Origin: Alopecurus myosuroides
Taxonomy: Eukaryota > Streptophyta > Magnoliopsida > Poales > Poaceae
DNA: 64,000 nucleotides
Assembly (NCBI GenBank): GCA_028641055.1
Contig: CM054061.1
Coordinates: forward strand, 58,698,825 to 58,762,824
Direction: 5' to 3'
In this document: positions 42,945 through 56,681 of the stretch, one piece after another
How the letters are laid out: the number at the start of each line of letters is the position of its first letter
How positions within the stretch are numbered: position 1 is the first letter of the stretch
The notes under the pieces: generated by a model
Database searches by the model: none
Told to the model about the DNA's origin: nothing
Seen by the model: only the letters and a program-made list of their open reading frames with translations
Program-made: the position numbers and the translations under genes

Positions 42945-45790
42945 ACCCTGCGGGTAAGGACACCCCGTCTTAAGCCCAAGGTTAAGGCCCAAGAAGGGAA
43001 GCCCTTGGAGTGTTCTGGAAGGCCCACTTGAAGCCCACCCGCAGTGCCTTGCGGGCTAAGTTAGGAAACTTGTAACCGGCATAGGGTTAGAGTTCGAGTC
43101 CTCTCCGGGTAGGGTTTGAGACCTGGCCACCTATATAAGGCCAGGAGAACCACCGGAAGAGGACCAAGCAATACTGCACCACCAAAGCCTTGAGCTCGAG
43201 ATCATACTCTCGACTTGAGCAACCACCATTGTAACCGATCTATTCGATAATACAGATCGACAGAGGCAGGAGTAAGGGTTTTACCTCTACGAGGGCCCCG
43301 AACTTGGGTAAATCGTGCCCCCTGTCTAGCCGACGATCGTCACCAGCGCTCATGGGTTCTCCTATTCAAAACCCTATGGGTTCACCCGAGGGATTTGTTG
43401 AGTCTCAGATTCGAAAATTGGCGCCGTCTGTGGGAACGGCGGGCGCTGGATCTCCGACATCTTCGGCTTCATCATCCAACTCACGTTGGAAACCTTCGAC
43501 TTCGGCTCCGACCAAACCTATTCGGATCGGATCTGTCGTGGTTACTCCTCACTCGCCGGAATCACGCCCGGTATTCAGTGATCTGGAAAAGAGCGTCACC
43601 TTGACGTTCAGAAGCTTGAAGTTCTACACCAACAAGGACGGGATCCTCCACTTCCCTAAAGAATCAGGATCTGAGTCAGAAGCCGTCGACTCGCGCCCTC
43701 ATCTAGAGAAAACTGGCGAGTTCATCCGTTTCAACACCAGCGACTACCATACCCTCTCGACAGAGGAACCTTCCCAAGTCCAGAAAGCTTTCCGAGCTAC
43801 GCCTAGGACGCACGAGCCACGACTGGCTCAGGTCTGCATGGCATGATCAGAACAACCCCCAGAAACAGAACACAACGCTGTAGAACGCGCTGAGATTGGC
43901 GTCTCGCGGGACGCTTGGGACCGAGCCAAGGAAGCCATGGGAACAAGCAAGCCGCCTGTGGCTAGAGCACCGCACGAAGATATGGTCGCCTACCACTATC
44001 ATCTAGTGAGAGCGGCTACAACTATCAAAGAAGCTCGGATAGACCTAGCCCGTCGAAAGAGATTGGCGGACGAATTGAGTCTACGCCGGGCCGAGCTGTC
44101 CCTAACACCTTCGGTCGGAACTCGACCCACAAGGAAGGAACACGCATCGAAAACGGCATCCATGGACGCCGAGTCCCTAGGCGGTATCAGCAGGTCACTC
44201 GGACCTTCCCTCATGCGGGTTGACGAGGACGGAAACGTCTACCCGCAAACTTCCGCTGCCGCAGTCCTGGCCGCAGCAACCTACATGCAGATGAACCAGC
44301 CAGAGGAGAACGACCCTCGAGCGGAGCAGTACAAACAGGTTCGGAAAGGATTGGGCATGGCGGCCTCAAGGCTTGCCTCCTACGACCGCAGGAAAGCTGT
44401 CGAGCAGCAAGAGAAAGAAAAGGAAAAAGAGAAAGAGGCGGCACGCAAGCATAGGAGCACTTTGCCTAGGAGAGACAAATCACCTCGCCGCGGTCGAGGA
44501 AAAGAAGCTCGGCGACGCGATGATAGTCGAAGCAGCAACGAAGGTAGCCCGAGAAATAAAAGCTCGCGACGTCACAACAGCCGCTCGAGAAAGCGCAACA
44601 AGGAGCCAAGGAAGGAAACTGATCGCGACCAGCCAGGATATAACGCGCGGTCAGATATCGCGCAGAACAAGGTGGATAAGACGAGAGCTGCAAGGAACCA
44701 CGCGCGCTCCTCGTCCAGTTCTTCGGATGACGAGACCTGCGGAGCGCTATGTTTCACCCGCAGCATCCGCGAAGCACCCCTACCCAGGAGATTCAAGCTC
44801 AGCACAGAAGTAACAAAGTATGATGGTTCACTCGAACCTTCGTCGTGGCTAAACGACTACCTCACGGCAGTAAAATGCCAACGTGGGAACAAGAACACGG
44901 CTATGCAGTACCTCAATTTACACTTGGTTGGCGCGGCACGTAGCTGGCTGGAAGCGAGGCCGAGATCCTGTTACGCATCATGGGACGACCTGCACTACGA
45001 CTTCTGCAAGAACTTCCAGGCCACCTACAAGAGACCAGCAACCATTGAAGAACTACGAGCCTGTAAACAGAAGAGCGGTGAGTCCACTCGCGAGTACATC
45101 CAACGATGGACCACGCTCAGGAACACCGCAGGAAACATCTCGAAAGAAGTAGCGGTTGAGGCCTTCGCGAAAGGCGCCCGACGAACTGCTTTCAGAGAAG
45201 AGCTGGTCCGAGCCGCACCCAAAACTATTGGCGAGCTGATGATCATAGCTGACAAATGGGCTAATGGAGAAGACGCGGTGCGCAACGAGAGAACGTCATC
45301 GCCCGCGCCCGAGGATGACCGCCATGGTCGAAGGAAAAGGAGGAAATACTACGATCACGACAATCGGGAAGAGATGGTAGCGGCGGAATTCACGCGAAAC
45401 CGCGATAATGGACGCCGCGGAAGTCGCGAGTGGAAACCAAAAGCTGAAGACAAAAGTCCCGAGGAGGACCTTGACGCATACTGCTCGCTACATCTATTTA
45501 CAGATAAGCGCACGGGCAAAACCAAGGCAACACACCTCCTCAAGGATTGCCGAAAGTTCATCGACATCCACGAGGCCTTCTCGAAGAAAAGTAGATCAGC
45601 AACTAGTCAAAATTACCAGCCACTCCCAGGAGGAGGACATCAAGGATTCCAGCCGCCACAACCCCTACCTCCACCAGGAAATCAAAACATGGCGCTAGCC
45701 GCACTACATGCGCCACCCGCACCAAACGCCGGAGCTAACGCGTACCCGAACCCGGCTGGACAGTTAGGGATGATACAAAAAGTCTTCCCA
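42945..45790 (+). mobile_element. truncated Ty3/gypsy element: 5' LTR and gag
   Basis: An LTR-like stretch of about 460 bp (approximately 42945-43410) contains ctatataagg (about 43131) and precedes tggcgccgtctgtgggaac at 43419, a tRNA-Asp-type primer site. Gag follows. Protease, pol and the 3' LTR are absent; recognisable element sequence ends near 45790. LTR edges are approximate because no second copy is in the window. Confidence 0.75.
43419..43437 (+). other. primer-binding site of the truncated gypsy element
   Basis: tggcgccgtctgtgggaac, of which the first nine bases match the complement of the tRNA-Asp 3' end. It fixes the orientation of the element and the LTR end just upstream. Confidence 0.75.
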
Positions 45791-45889
45791 TCCCGCAGAG
45801 CTCAGAAGACAAATACGCGGCAGAAGACAAAAAGTCTGCAGTGGATTTTCCTATTTGTTATTGACTATGTGATAACTGAAATAATTTAG
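43439..45889 (+). pseudogene. gypsy gag, one internal stop, no pol
   Basis: One reading frame runs from about 43439 through a TGA at 43844-43846 and is open again from 43847 to TAG 45887-45889 (first ATG after the stop at 43937). Segments: a Ser/Pro-rich N-terminus; a charged Lys/Arg/Glu-rich region (EKEKEKEAARKHRSTLPRRD, about 44410-44640); a Retrotrans_gag domain (YDGSLEPSSWLNDYLTAVKC ... FRATYKRP-like FQATYKRPATIEELRACKQ, about 44820-45260); and a zinc-knuckle-like CSLH...HLLKDC near 45480-45550. The last ~35 codons do not look gag-like and probably belong to the sequence beyond the truncation. Without pol it could at most supply Gag. Confidence 0.82.
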
Positions 45890-46342
45890 AATATATTTTA
45901 CAAAAATGATGCATTGATGTTTCATTTCTAAATTATTATGCATTATTTTTTCTTAATTTCTTCATTGCACATCAGAGAGGCTTACACGTGACTATGTTTT
46001 CTTATTTGCAGATATTAGATCATTTGGTGATGAAAAATTCACTGAAGCTTTTGGTAGAATCATCTTTATTTTTGTTTACTTCTGTCTACATATAGTTGGC
46101 TACATGACAATGTTGTTCTTTCTTTATGGGGAAATTTTACAAATTTCTTATCATCGCCTAACTTAATCCTGGTTTTGCAGACCTAAGCAAGGAGGAAGAG
46201 GAAGATGTATTGTTCAAGCAGGTATCTCTTGAATTATATCCCCTCGGAGGAGATAATATAAGGCATATTTTTTTCATAAGTATATTGTGTAATTTCATAT
46301 TCCATTGTAAGTGTTCTGTTCCTTCGATACCCGTAAGATATA
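45791..46342 (+). other. exon-like pieces downstream of gag
   Basis: 46012-46053 (42 nt, after ttatttgcag, before gtagaa) and 46181-46221 (41 nt, after ggttttgcag, before gtatct) have matching phases. Joined, they read IRSFGDEKFTEAFDLSKEEEEDVLFKQ, where the junction codon is G|AC. A related acidic/basic stretch (SSEDKYAAEDKKSA) lies at about 45800-45840. They look like small exons of a plant gene fragment, but I do not recognise it. Confidence 0.35.
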
Positions 46343-46435
46343 CTCCCTCCGTCTCAAAATAATTGGCACATAAGATGTACTTGAATACATTTAGATACAT
46401 CCATCTCAATGAAAATTATTTTGAGACGGAGCGAG
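46343..46435. mobile_element. Stowaway MITE (93 bp)
   Basis: Ends ctccctccgtctcaaaat and inverted attttgagacggagcgag, flanked by TA at 46341-46342 and 46436-46437. Nearly perfect hairpin. Confidence 0.92.
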
Positions 46436-49400
46436 TACAACTTTACCTGGTAGTATAACCTAAATGCACACGTTGAATATAGTAGTCTACATAATAAGTA
46501 GGGTAGCTTTAGTCCTTTTCAATGTCCCTTTGGTCTAAGTTCAACTCAAAATACGCGTATATTTTCTAACAAAGAAACTTAATTGATTGATTGTTCGTGT
46601 GAGAACAATCCTAATATTTCTCCATGATCAAAATGTCATTTGTTCCAGTACTGCTTTGCTCGTGTGTAGCAAGGTTGTTTGAGGTACAAGAACCATTTAT
46701 TTAGGTTATTTATCGCACGACTGATCCTAACCTGTTTGGGTAGTGTTTTAATGTTCTTACAATGAAGTTTTATATATAACAATTAACTAAGACTTTAAGC
46801 CGGGAGTTCACCGAGCGTTCTCACGCAATCTGCCAATCCGTGAGTATGCCATGTGGGCCACCATTGCAGTGTACAACTACCAAAGCAGGTGCAGCGTATG
46901 TAGCCCCTTGGAGACAAAAAAAAGCATCCTCGCGAAAAAAAAAATAGCGCACACGTTCCTCTCCCGACTCCATTGAAGTTAGGGTTTCCGGCCGCTTGCC
47001 GCCGCCCAGCTACGCACCGGCGGCCGCCGCTACCAGTGTTGTAGCCACCGCACGTCGAAACTCCATTCCTCTGCAGCCTCGGAAATCATCTCGGCCACCA
47101 CGCAGACAAGCGTGGGGCTATGGGGAGGATGGTGGCCAAGAACTTCGGCCTACCTAGGGCTATGCACGCGGCGAGCGGGAGCTGGAGGCCCTCGGGCAAC
47201 ATGGACTGTGTGTGGGCGCCGTGAAGGAGCGACCCGGCTCGCCGTCGCGTCCGAGTAAGAGGGAGCGAGGGATGAGGGCGGGTCGGGGTTGTCGTTTCTG
47301 CTGCGTCGGCTTGTGGAGGGCTACACGAGGCCAGAGATTGACCGCTCCATCAAGGACTTCAGCAAGATCGACCTGGAGCTGTTGTACTCTGTCCAGCCAA
47401 CTGCATCCTTCTTCTCCTCAGGTGCTATACATCCGTTCCTCTATCTGTCTCAGCTTCCTGTTAGGCAATGCACTCAATGTGTTTGATAAATTGTTTGCTT
47501 ACCAATAGTGAAATCTAATCTGATCTTGGATCCATTGAGGAAGAGAAACCTTGAGGTAATGCACATGACTAATAACGAGCATACAAGAACACTAATTCAT
47601 TTCCGATTGTTGGTGAATTCTTCTTTGGAATTTTCACTATTTTATGAAATAACAACTCAATTTAATCTCATGATACCATGGGAGCCATGAAACTTCCAAT
47701 AATGAGCTTGGTAGATGCTACCAGTCCAGCAATTTTTCAAAGGTACACAGCGGCGCATGAGTTGTAGTTTATATTCTTATAAAATGAGCCCTCGCCTAGG
47801 ATTATTGCCTCATTGATGTTGCCTATGCTTTGCTAAGTAAACCAAACTTTTTAAATATCAGAGATCATATGCATGGATCTACCTATTGTTAACAAATGCG
47901 GATGCAAGTCTACCTCTCGAAATTCACTGCGTGTTTAGATTGAGCTTAAAACGGGCGGGTGATTGTTCTATGCAAAGTCTTGCATGTTGGTTGTCTCAGT
48001 AAGAAGATAAATATAGTTCTGTTATTGATATGCCAAAAAACACAATTGTGCATTTGTTTTTGTTCTGAATAAATACTTCCACTTGAGTTTCTGTTTATCT
48101 TTATTCGCCATTTGTGCTGATTTTGTTGCCTTCGGATGGCCGGTTCTTATGGAGATGCGTAGTGTAGCTATATATTTCACTTTGGTTTGCTGGATGGGAA
48201 GTTGTATGCTATACTTTGGCGAGGGCTTGCTGTGCAAAATTAAAATCTATGGCTGCAGAGGTACAATGTTAATTGCATATATGATGTGCTTTTTGGTGCA
48301 CCATCTACTGGCATATATGTTGATTGCTCGTGCAACAGGAGATTCGGGTTGTCTATAGGCTCTCTTTTCAAGGAGATTCGGGTTGTCTATGTGATTTTTT
48401 CACATTTTTAAGGTGTGATGCCCGCTGGGAGTATGGTTTCTAGTTGTTCGTAGAGTGTAAGAAATCTTATAGCAGTTTCGTGGCTCTCCTGGTATGAAAT
48501 AACAACTCAATTTAATCTCGAATCTTGATGGTGACTTTCATATATTTGTTGGATACAAGATAATGACAGCATGATCCTGGGAAAAAGAAAATAATAAATG
48601 CGATACCTATCTGTATAGCCTTTGCCCCAAGAAACCAAAGGTTCATATCTAGGAGAGGTAAGCCTCTTTAGTCGCAGGGATACGGATATCATGAGGTAGA
48701 TCTGATGTAAGTATGGTCCATAGAACTAATTTAAACATGATACCATAACGTATTTACTGGAATGTGGATATATGTAGTTTAGAGCTTTTGAATGCACCTT
48801 TCCCCGCTATGGCATTTGATATTTTAGGGTTCTATAGACTAATGTGGTGATGTTATATCTAAGTTGATTTTTTGTTAGCTAAAATTTATTACATTAGAAA
48901 TGTTTTCTTCACATAGGTACAATGAGCGCTCAAGAGACTGTAGCTATTGGTGAGTGACTCTAATTTTTTTCTGTTAGTTTCACTTCCGTTTTCGCTACAT
49001 TAATTTCTCTTCAGCGATTTTGAACCTATTAGCAAGTTACTCCTACATGTGGAACCTAGAATGGTTGTAGCCCTTTAGTATATTGAATTTCCAGCTACTT
49101 CTTACATGTGGAATCTAAAATGGTTGTAGTTTTGCTATGAAGAAATATTATTAAACTTAAGCTAAGATGTAATCCTGGCTAGCTGCTCTCAGGCCATTTT
49201 TCTTGTGACGTTATTTTGTGGGCCCTTCTCTTTCTCTTGGGGTGCGCTGGCATGGGGATTGTCGGTTTGGGCCACATCGAGAACAAGCAAGAGCGGAGGA
49301 CCTAGGAGCCTAGCGGCGCTATCCACGTGTCCTGTTTGGGCTGGGAAGCGCGTACCGTTTTGTCCGGCTTGTACGTTCTTGTTTTGTCGCGTTCGTTTGT

Positions 49401-49544
49401 CTTCCTCGTCTTGTCTGCCGCGCCGCTGCCGCTATCCATGGTCAATGGCTCAATACACTTCCTCACCGTTGGTTGTCCCACCGGTCATGGTCGATGAGAG
49501 CGGAGGAAAAGAGATCGCGAGAGGAAAAATAGGGCGCCACAAAC

Positions 49545-49692
49545 CTAGCCTATCCCCTTCCTGTGCCGCCGCCGCCTCCCTCTCTCACGATTCCTCTCGC
49601 CTCTCCCCCTCTCGCAGCCTAGCCTATCCCCTTCCTGTGCCGCCGCCGCCTCCGTCTCTCACGATTCCTCTTGCCTCTCGTCCTCGCGCAGC
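49545..49692 (+). repeat. 74-bp tandem duplication in a 5'-UTR-like segment
   Basis: ctagcctatccccttcctgt starts at 49545 and again at 49619. Each is followed by gccgccgccgcctcc, tctctcacgattcctct and a Cys/Ser-coding tail. The two copies differ at a few bases. Confidence 0.85.
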
Positions 49693-52600
49693 CGCGATGC
49701 CATGGAGGCCTGAAACGCTAGGAGCCTGACGCCCTCGCAGCCGATGTGGACACTGGGATTCTCGACCCGCGCCGTGGCACGACCTCGGAGCCGTCGCTAT
49801 TTGGTGCTCCATGGAAGGATTTGGTTCAGGTGCGTTGGTTGTATTTGGGGATTGGTCTCGTATTCTCTTTCTCCTAATTTCTTGCTGCCTTTAGGTTCGT
49901 TGCGCCTCTTTTGATCAGTGCTCGCTGAATGTTGGTTTGTTCGTCCGTGATTCTTGAGGTAAGTTATGATTATTGCTTGGTTTGATTTGTTAGGGGTTGC
50001 ATGTACCCGCGGTCGCCGCTCGCCGGTCGCCGCACGCGCCACCGTCCAAGACCTCCGCCGCCACCGCTGCGCCTTCTCCACCACCACGGTATCCTCTATG
50101 TCGTCGTCGCCGCACCAACATCGACCAGGTCCACCCACGGGCGAGATGAGGAGGTCGCAAGCGGGCCATGGAGCGGATTAGGTCGTTGGAGGGCTGCTGG
50201 CGTTTGATGTTCCCGACCCTTGCATCCATCTCCCAGGTTAAGATCTATTTTCACGGCCAGGTTCTCGGCTCCTTCTCTCCCAGTTTACAAGTTTTGTCTT
50301 CCTTGATTCTCTTGTTCACATGGCAGGGGCGACTGCGGGTGAAAAGCATGTCCTCTCCGCGGCTGGGGATCGTCGGCCAGAGACACAGAGTGATGGCGGA
50401 CGGCGCGACCCGGCAAACGGCTGTAGTGGGAGCAAGGTATTGGGGCTGGTGCACGTTTTTCCTCGCCGTCCTTGCACTCGCGCACTGAGGAATATTAGTC
50501 GAGCGCATCTGGGCGCCTTCTCGCCGCCACCTCCAGCGAGTCGTCTCCCTGCCGTCCTTGCTCTCGCTCCTCTGGCCTCAACAAGTCCTCGGCCCTGAAC
50601 TTCACGAGATGAATTGAGGACCTACATGACCCCCCACGTCCTCTTCGTCGGCGAGACCGAGACCCCCTATGGCACGTCGGCCGTGTCTAAATCTCTCTGG
50701 TGCACACGTATGAGTCTGAGTGTTTCTGCCGTCTCTTTTTTCTACGGAGTATTAGTTTTTCTTTCCCACCCCCAGCGTCGGTTAACATCCGTTTCCACCG
50801 ATCTCTTAGATCTTCCTCTCCCATCTGACACCTTCTGCTGAGCTGGGCTGCGGTGGGGACTCGTCGGTCTGATGCGGCTAGGTGGATGGCTGCAGCAGGA
50901 CGAGAGGTCGCCTGCAAGGGCTCAAACCGAGGAGCAGAACGGGAGGTCACCATGGATGCTCGACGGCCAGCAGCGGGCTTCAGACGAGGAAATGAGGTAA
51001 CTGGTATTGTCCATGCGGGAGGACGAGGTAGTGGTCGCTAATATTTTCCCTTGTAATACAATGATTTCTTCGATGCTCATTATTTCCTGTGCGTAGGTGA
51101 AGGATGTGGATGTGACGATGTAGTGATCCATGAAAATCCAGGCAGATAGCCAAGGGAAGATTACTCTATGTAACTGAGGTAATTCATTTTTTTTCTAAAA
51201 TTTAGATCAAAATTAGTTCCACAGCTCCCCCCTTCTTCCTAATTTTCATTTCTCATTGAGGTTATAATCCACAACTAGATTTATTCCAATGATGTTTGTT
51301 TTTTGTGATACCCACATATGTGTAGGTTGGAGGGCCACCAGAGCAATGTGATTTTGCTCTCTCAGTACTAGGTGAGGAATCAGATTTTGATGATTAGTTC
51401 TTTTGTATGGTTTTACTATTTTAAGAAAATAGGAGCAATGTGATTTTGCTTTCTAGAGACTGGGAGTTCGATGATCAGTTCTTTTGTGCATCTTTGGATC
51501 CTGAATAGGGGATTTTTTGTTTGCCCTAATGTGCTAAATTAAACAATTTATGATCTAATTGGCTATTTTGTCATCCTCTTTTTTTCTTATAGGTTCCTTG
51601 CATTTTCATTAAATTTTGGCTACTGGATATGAGTCCAGTTCATTTGCTAATTGCGTTAAGGTGAGGCATTAGATCTATTACTGTGCTGTTGTGTTATGAG
51701 AATGATGGTTCCAGTGGTATGTACCCAGCCTATGCTGTTATACTATGTCTATGCACTTAGCAACTTGTTTTCTTTGTTTGTTACTGCACTAATTTGCACA
51801 CGTTGGTATTTCCTAATAATAATGACTTGGTTTTCGATAGACATGGAGAAAAAATGGGTTATGTCATCTACTTATTTCTATGCATTCTAGATCATACTAG
51901 GAAAATCTTGCATCGCTCATTGTACACATGGAAGATTATTAGTTTAGAATTGATTAATGGAATAGTTGGTTATGTCAGGTGTGTAGTGAAACACCTCCAT
52001 ATAATTTGAGTTGAGATTTCTACAGTGCAATTATATTTGCCAATTTATGTGCGCTGGCTTTCTCTGGCTTGCATTTATATCAGAGAAATCTGGCCAAGTT
52101 TACACATATTCATTCAGGGGCCACTTCTGCATCGAGTTAAACCCTCTGGTTCCCATTCTATTTATGTTCGAGTAATGCTATTCTTTTTATCAGTTCACAA
52201 CCATGTCTTCGGATCATGTATCTTGAGCAACACAGACTGGTTTTGTCATACTTTGTATGTTTTATTTATGTCATATACAAGAGCAAACTAGATTTAATTA
52301 TTTGTTTCCTTCTTGCCAATTCTGTTCTTTGATATCTTTCCCAATTATGTTCGATTGTTTTGTGTTCTTGCTTCTGGTTCCTTCAAGATTTCTTCTTTAT
52401 CCTTGTTCTTCATTTTTTGGGTCTTGTTCTATTCTGTTCTTCTTCATACAACTTTATGAGTGACTTGGACCAATGCAACACGAAATAGCTATGCTCGCTT
52501 CTTTCTGAAGCAAAAATAAATAAGTAAATAATGTGTCGGATTTCGCTTAGCAGCGCCGGGTGGTCAGCTTGAGACTCAAACTGTGTCTTAGCAGGACCAA

Positions 52601-52999
52601 CTCTAAAGGGAAAAGGACATGTTAAGTAGCTACATGTGCCAGGTCAATTTAGTCGTTATTTTCCCATATGCTATTGTGCGGCTATTTTAGGAATGAACTC
52701 TGTGTGAGTACATGGTTGCCATGGTCTTAATCCTGTATTATTGATTTTGTTCTTAATATAATTGAAAGAAGTGTTGCCTTTTCCTCAAAAGAAAAGTGTC
52801 CACTTGCTATTGCGTAGAGCAACTGCTCACTGTGTTGGTGCTCTAGGGTTTGGTTCTTGCATGGGCTTTATGCCCAATTACAGGAAGATCCATTGGCTAG
52901 AACCACGAAAAGAGTAAGGAAAGGTTATAAGGCATATAAAAAACACGAAGCGATCAACCGTTTCGTGTTGCTTATATGAAAAGTATATGCTGATAAACT

Positions 53000-53070
53000 G
53001 ACAGATAAACTCTATCTCCGTATATATAGGGCATATCAACAGACAGATAAACTCTATCTCCGTATATAAA
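53000..53070 (+). repeat. short tandem duplication, period 42 bp
   Basis: gacagataaactctatctcc followed by gtatata occurs at 53000 and again at 53042. Confidence 0.85.
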
Positions 53071-56000
53071 GGTTTGTTTGCTTTTACTTTGGATCGCTGT
53101 ACTTAATTTATTTTTCAGGGATATCATTTTTGCTTACACTAAAAATATGTTCTTCACCTTCACAATGTGTTTGTTATCGCATTAACTCGAGGTGTGTTAT
53201 TATTGGTTGCACGAACATGAATTGGAAGCAAATCAGCTGGTAGCTGTTTCTATAAGAAATTAGTTTGTTTTGTATCCCATGTTATTATTCAGAGTATACC
53301 TAGCATCGTAACATATGATTTTTCACTTTCCTGTAAATGGTGAGGAATCATTTCATAGAAGTTTCTGTTAACATTACCAAACTCTAATGTTTCTTGTTAT
53401 GGTGCATTTTTCTGATAGGGTGCCTTTTATTCATTTGTTTTGAATAGGCTAATATTTTTCGGATGGTACAAGACAGTTTGGGCTTCTGATGGTCTAAGAG
53501 GTTAGATCCATTCCACCGTTTATTTTCTGTAAAAAACGGTGAGCAAAATCTTAAGCGATGATGGTATTCTTAATATTACAGTTAAGGTCGGCACACCCTG
53601 ACGGCTGTCTCTTTGTTGGTGGTCTCCTTTGTTGAGTTATGGTTGTAGCAGCTAGGAAGGAAGAAGATTGCAATCGTTGATGTTGAGGTCAGTGACTCCT
53701 GGAGGCCATGGCGGCTCAGCCACCCCACAAATCGTTGATCTTTGTGCCTCCGTTTCCTTGCGTCTTCGGCAACCAGAAAAATAGTTGAGAGAGGTATGGA
53801 TACCTTTTGCAAGAGCTAGAGAATGCGCATGGAAATAGTCCAGTAGTTATTAGTGCTCTTGCTACTTACATGCATGATGGGAGCTTCTCTTGTACTTCTA
53901 TCATTCCTAATCAATAAATGTAAATCAATTGCATGTCATTGAAATTTAATGGGTTCTCTAATTCTAAATTTGTGTAATTAATGTTTGAGACATTAAAAAG
54001 AAAATTGCTAGGCCTCTGGCCGGTGTTTTTGAAAAGGATGAAATACAGGCGGAATCAATTTATATAGTTTTAGATGTGGTTATGTAGAATGTCCATATCA
54101 TGATCGTCTACTTATTGCACTTTGCAAATTGAGATAAATATTCAACTGAACTGCATATCTAACTTCATGTCTTAATTAATTGGTATGTTTGTTACAATGA
54201 AAGTGCAGGTATAGGGTTTCCTGTCGTGACTATAGTCAGATTATTTACATTGTAATTTGTGAACCAATTCTAAATATTACGAGCTATACATAGATGTGCA
54301 TAGTAGTTATGTTTGTACCATGGATTACTATTTGATTGTTTTTTAACAAGGGTTAAAATTCTGCGAGGGATTGTTTATTTATGACTGGCCAACCTCTTCT
54401 GAACAACTCACTTTTTGTCACGTACAGGTACGGAGTCTCATTTTGCCGCAAAGGAAAATGGATGGATTCTAAAGACAAATGCTAATTTCCTAAATAGGAT
54501 AAATGGAGCTGGATATAATGGTGTTCCAGTTAGTGGATTAACTGATTTAGAATGCATACCAGCTATAAATCAGTTTGTGGGCTCTTTCTCAGTCAATATG
54601 CTCGTGTTACAACTGATTTTCCTTTCATTGTACATATCTCATTTTTTCACTCAAACATGAACATTGGCATGGAAGTAAATTGTTTCTGGTTCACACCAGA
54701 ACAACCTTGTGGAAAAAATAGTTAACCAAATGTAGGAGAAAAATAAAGTACATGAGAACATGGTTCTTTTTTCTACGGTTTGAGATCATGGAGGTAATTA
54801 TTTCTGGTTCATACTCTCTTGTGGGAAAAATTGTTCGCCAAATGTAAAATATTTTTTTTCTAGATGTCAATGGAAAATAGATTAAGGACATGGGAACATG
54901 GTTATGTTTTCTACAGTTTGAGATGTAAGCTGATTTTAGGGCGCTTCACTGTTCTTTATATTAAGGATAATTTGTTAACGAGGATAAAGGGAAGATTTGT
55001 ATGGGAACAAATGGTTAGTTCAATTTCAGAACATACTATCTAACAAACTGAACATATATGCACATGTGGACTGGTCTCTTTCTATTTAATCTAAAACAAA
55101 AACATAAGCATGGCAAAAAAAAAACAGATTAACATTATATAAATCGGAATAGTTATTGTTTATTTAAGCATCTCTTGATGAGATTAATTATCCCTTTGTT
55201 GATATCAATGGCATCTTTTTTACCAAATCACACTGATGGTGGCACAAGTTTGACAATTGGATCCACTGACCAGTTTTAGCTGGTTTTGGCACGGTTAGTC
55301 CTTAGGGTTTTAATTTTGTTTCGGATGTTAGTAATACAGTTCTGCTCTTACCTGAACCACTTGCCTTGTCTATTAATCATGAGTCTGCAAACATTTTTCT
55401 ACTCTGTTGATCAGACAGCCTCCTTGTAACATTGCAATGGCACGACACATATTAGTTAAACCTGTTCCTGCTAGGAATAATGTTTGGCTGCAAAAATTAA
55501 AACTCTATTTTTTCCATGCAGGTTGGAACATGTGGAAGGCCCTTATTTCTGGAAGTTGCTCATCATGCTCAAGTTAATTTGAATCTATCTTTTTTACCTC
55601 TGTTTTCCACTACAGCTCATTTAATTTGCTACCAAACTGCAAATTACGTGTTGTCATGGCGACCATTGATGCTACCACTACTTCAGTTTCAGCTGAAATC
55701 ACAATTCAGAAATCGCATCCGAGTCTTTGGGTCCTTGTTGATATCAAGGTCTCATCGGCATTCGATGGAGCTGCTCGTGCAAAAACTGGAAGGAACACTC
55801 CTATGCTGGACAAGAATCCACTTCCACATGGTGAGCCGATTGCCGAATTCATGAGCAACAAGGAGTTTGGAGCCCAAATTAGGCTCATGTTACACTAGCA
55901 GGCAGGAGTACTTTTCTATTAAGATAGCTTCATTCATATGCTCTATTTTATTTTCTTCCACCGTTCAAAGTTATTCATTAGTTTGGACCTTTTACAATAC

Positions 56001-56681
56001 ATGCATTGAATTTTGAAGGACCGAATTTGCTCTGCCTGTGTGAACGAGATTTTCTTGAGATGATTTAGCGCAGGTTATGCCAGTTTGATGCTGTTGCCTG
56101 TCGAGAGAATTAAAAAAAGTTGTTTGCTGATTGATTAATTTGTGGACGTGTGTGTAATTCTGGGAGTTCTTTCTGTCTCGCATATAGTCTAATTACCAAA
56201 GTTGATGCCTATCATTTTTTGCTTTCGTAACGCTTATTTGCATACTACATGTTTAAACTGAAAGTCTGAAATGTTCAGTGAACATACCTAGCTGTTGTTC
56301 TGTCAGTCTTCATGCGCGTTGCCTGAATGTAGCTTTGAACTACCAAATTAGTTGAGTGTCTTTAAATCTAAGGTTTTTGGTAGTGCAGGAAGTGCGATTC
56401 TTTTATCTTCCCTTTTCCTTCTTGACGCTGAGACGTTAACTGCAGGGAGCTACTTTCGTCACACCACGAAAGAGTTCACACATCAAATGTCAGGGAAACT
56501 TTGACTGAATAAGAAGACCACGGGGGATGCTGCCTGGAATCGAAGAAGCAGCGCTCTCCCTGAGCTTGCCCAAGCAGAAATGAATAAGAGGCGAGGCAGA
56601 TGAAGATGACTGGAGATGTCAACCAAACCGGAGTATAGGCCACGATTAGGACGCGATTATGCCGCAGCGGACCGGCTAGGA

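Noticed and set aside
49205..49729. 174-codon ORF as a host gene
   Set aside because: It spans a 74-bp tandem duplication and Ser/Pro/Arg low complexity. It looks like a 5' UTR or captured first exon, not a conserved protein.
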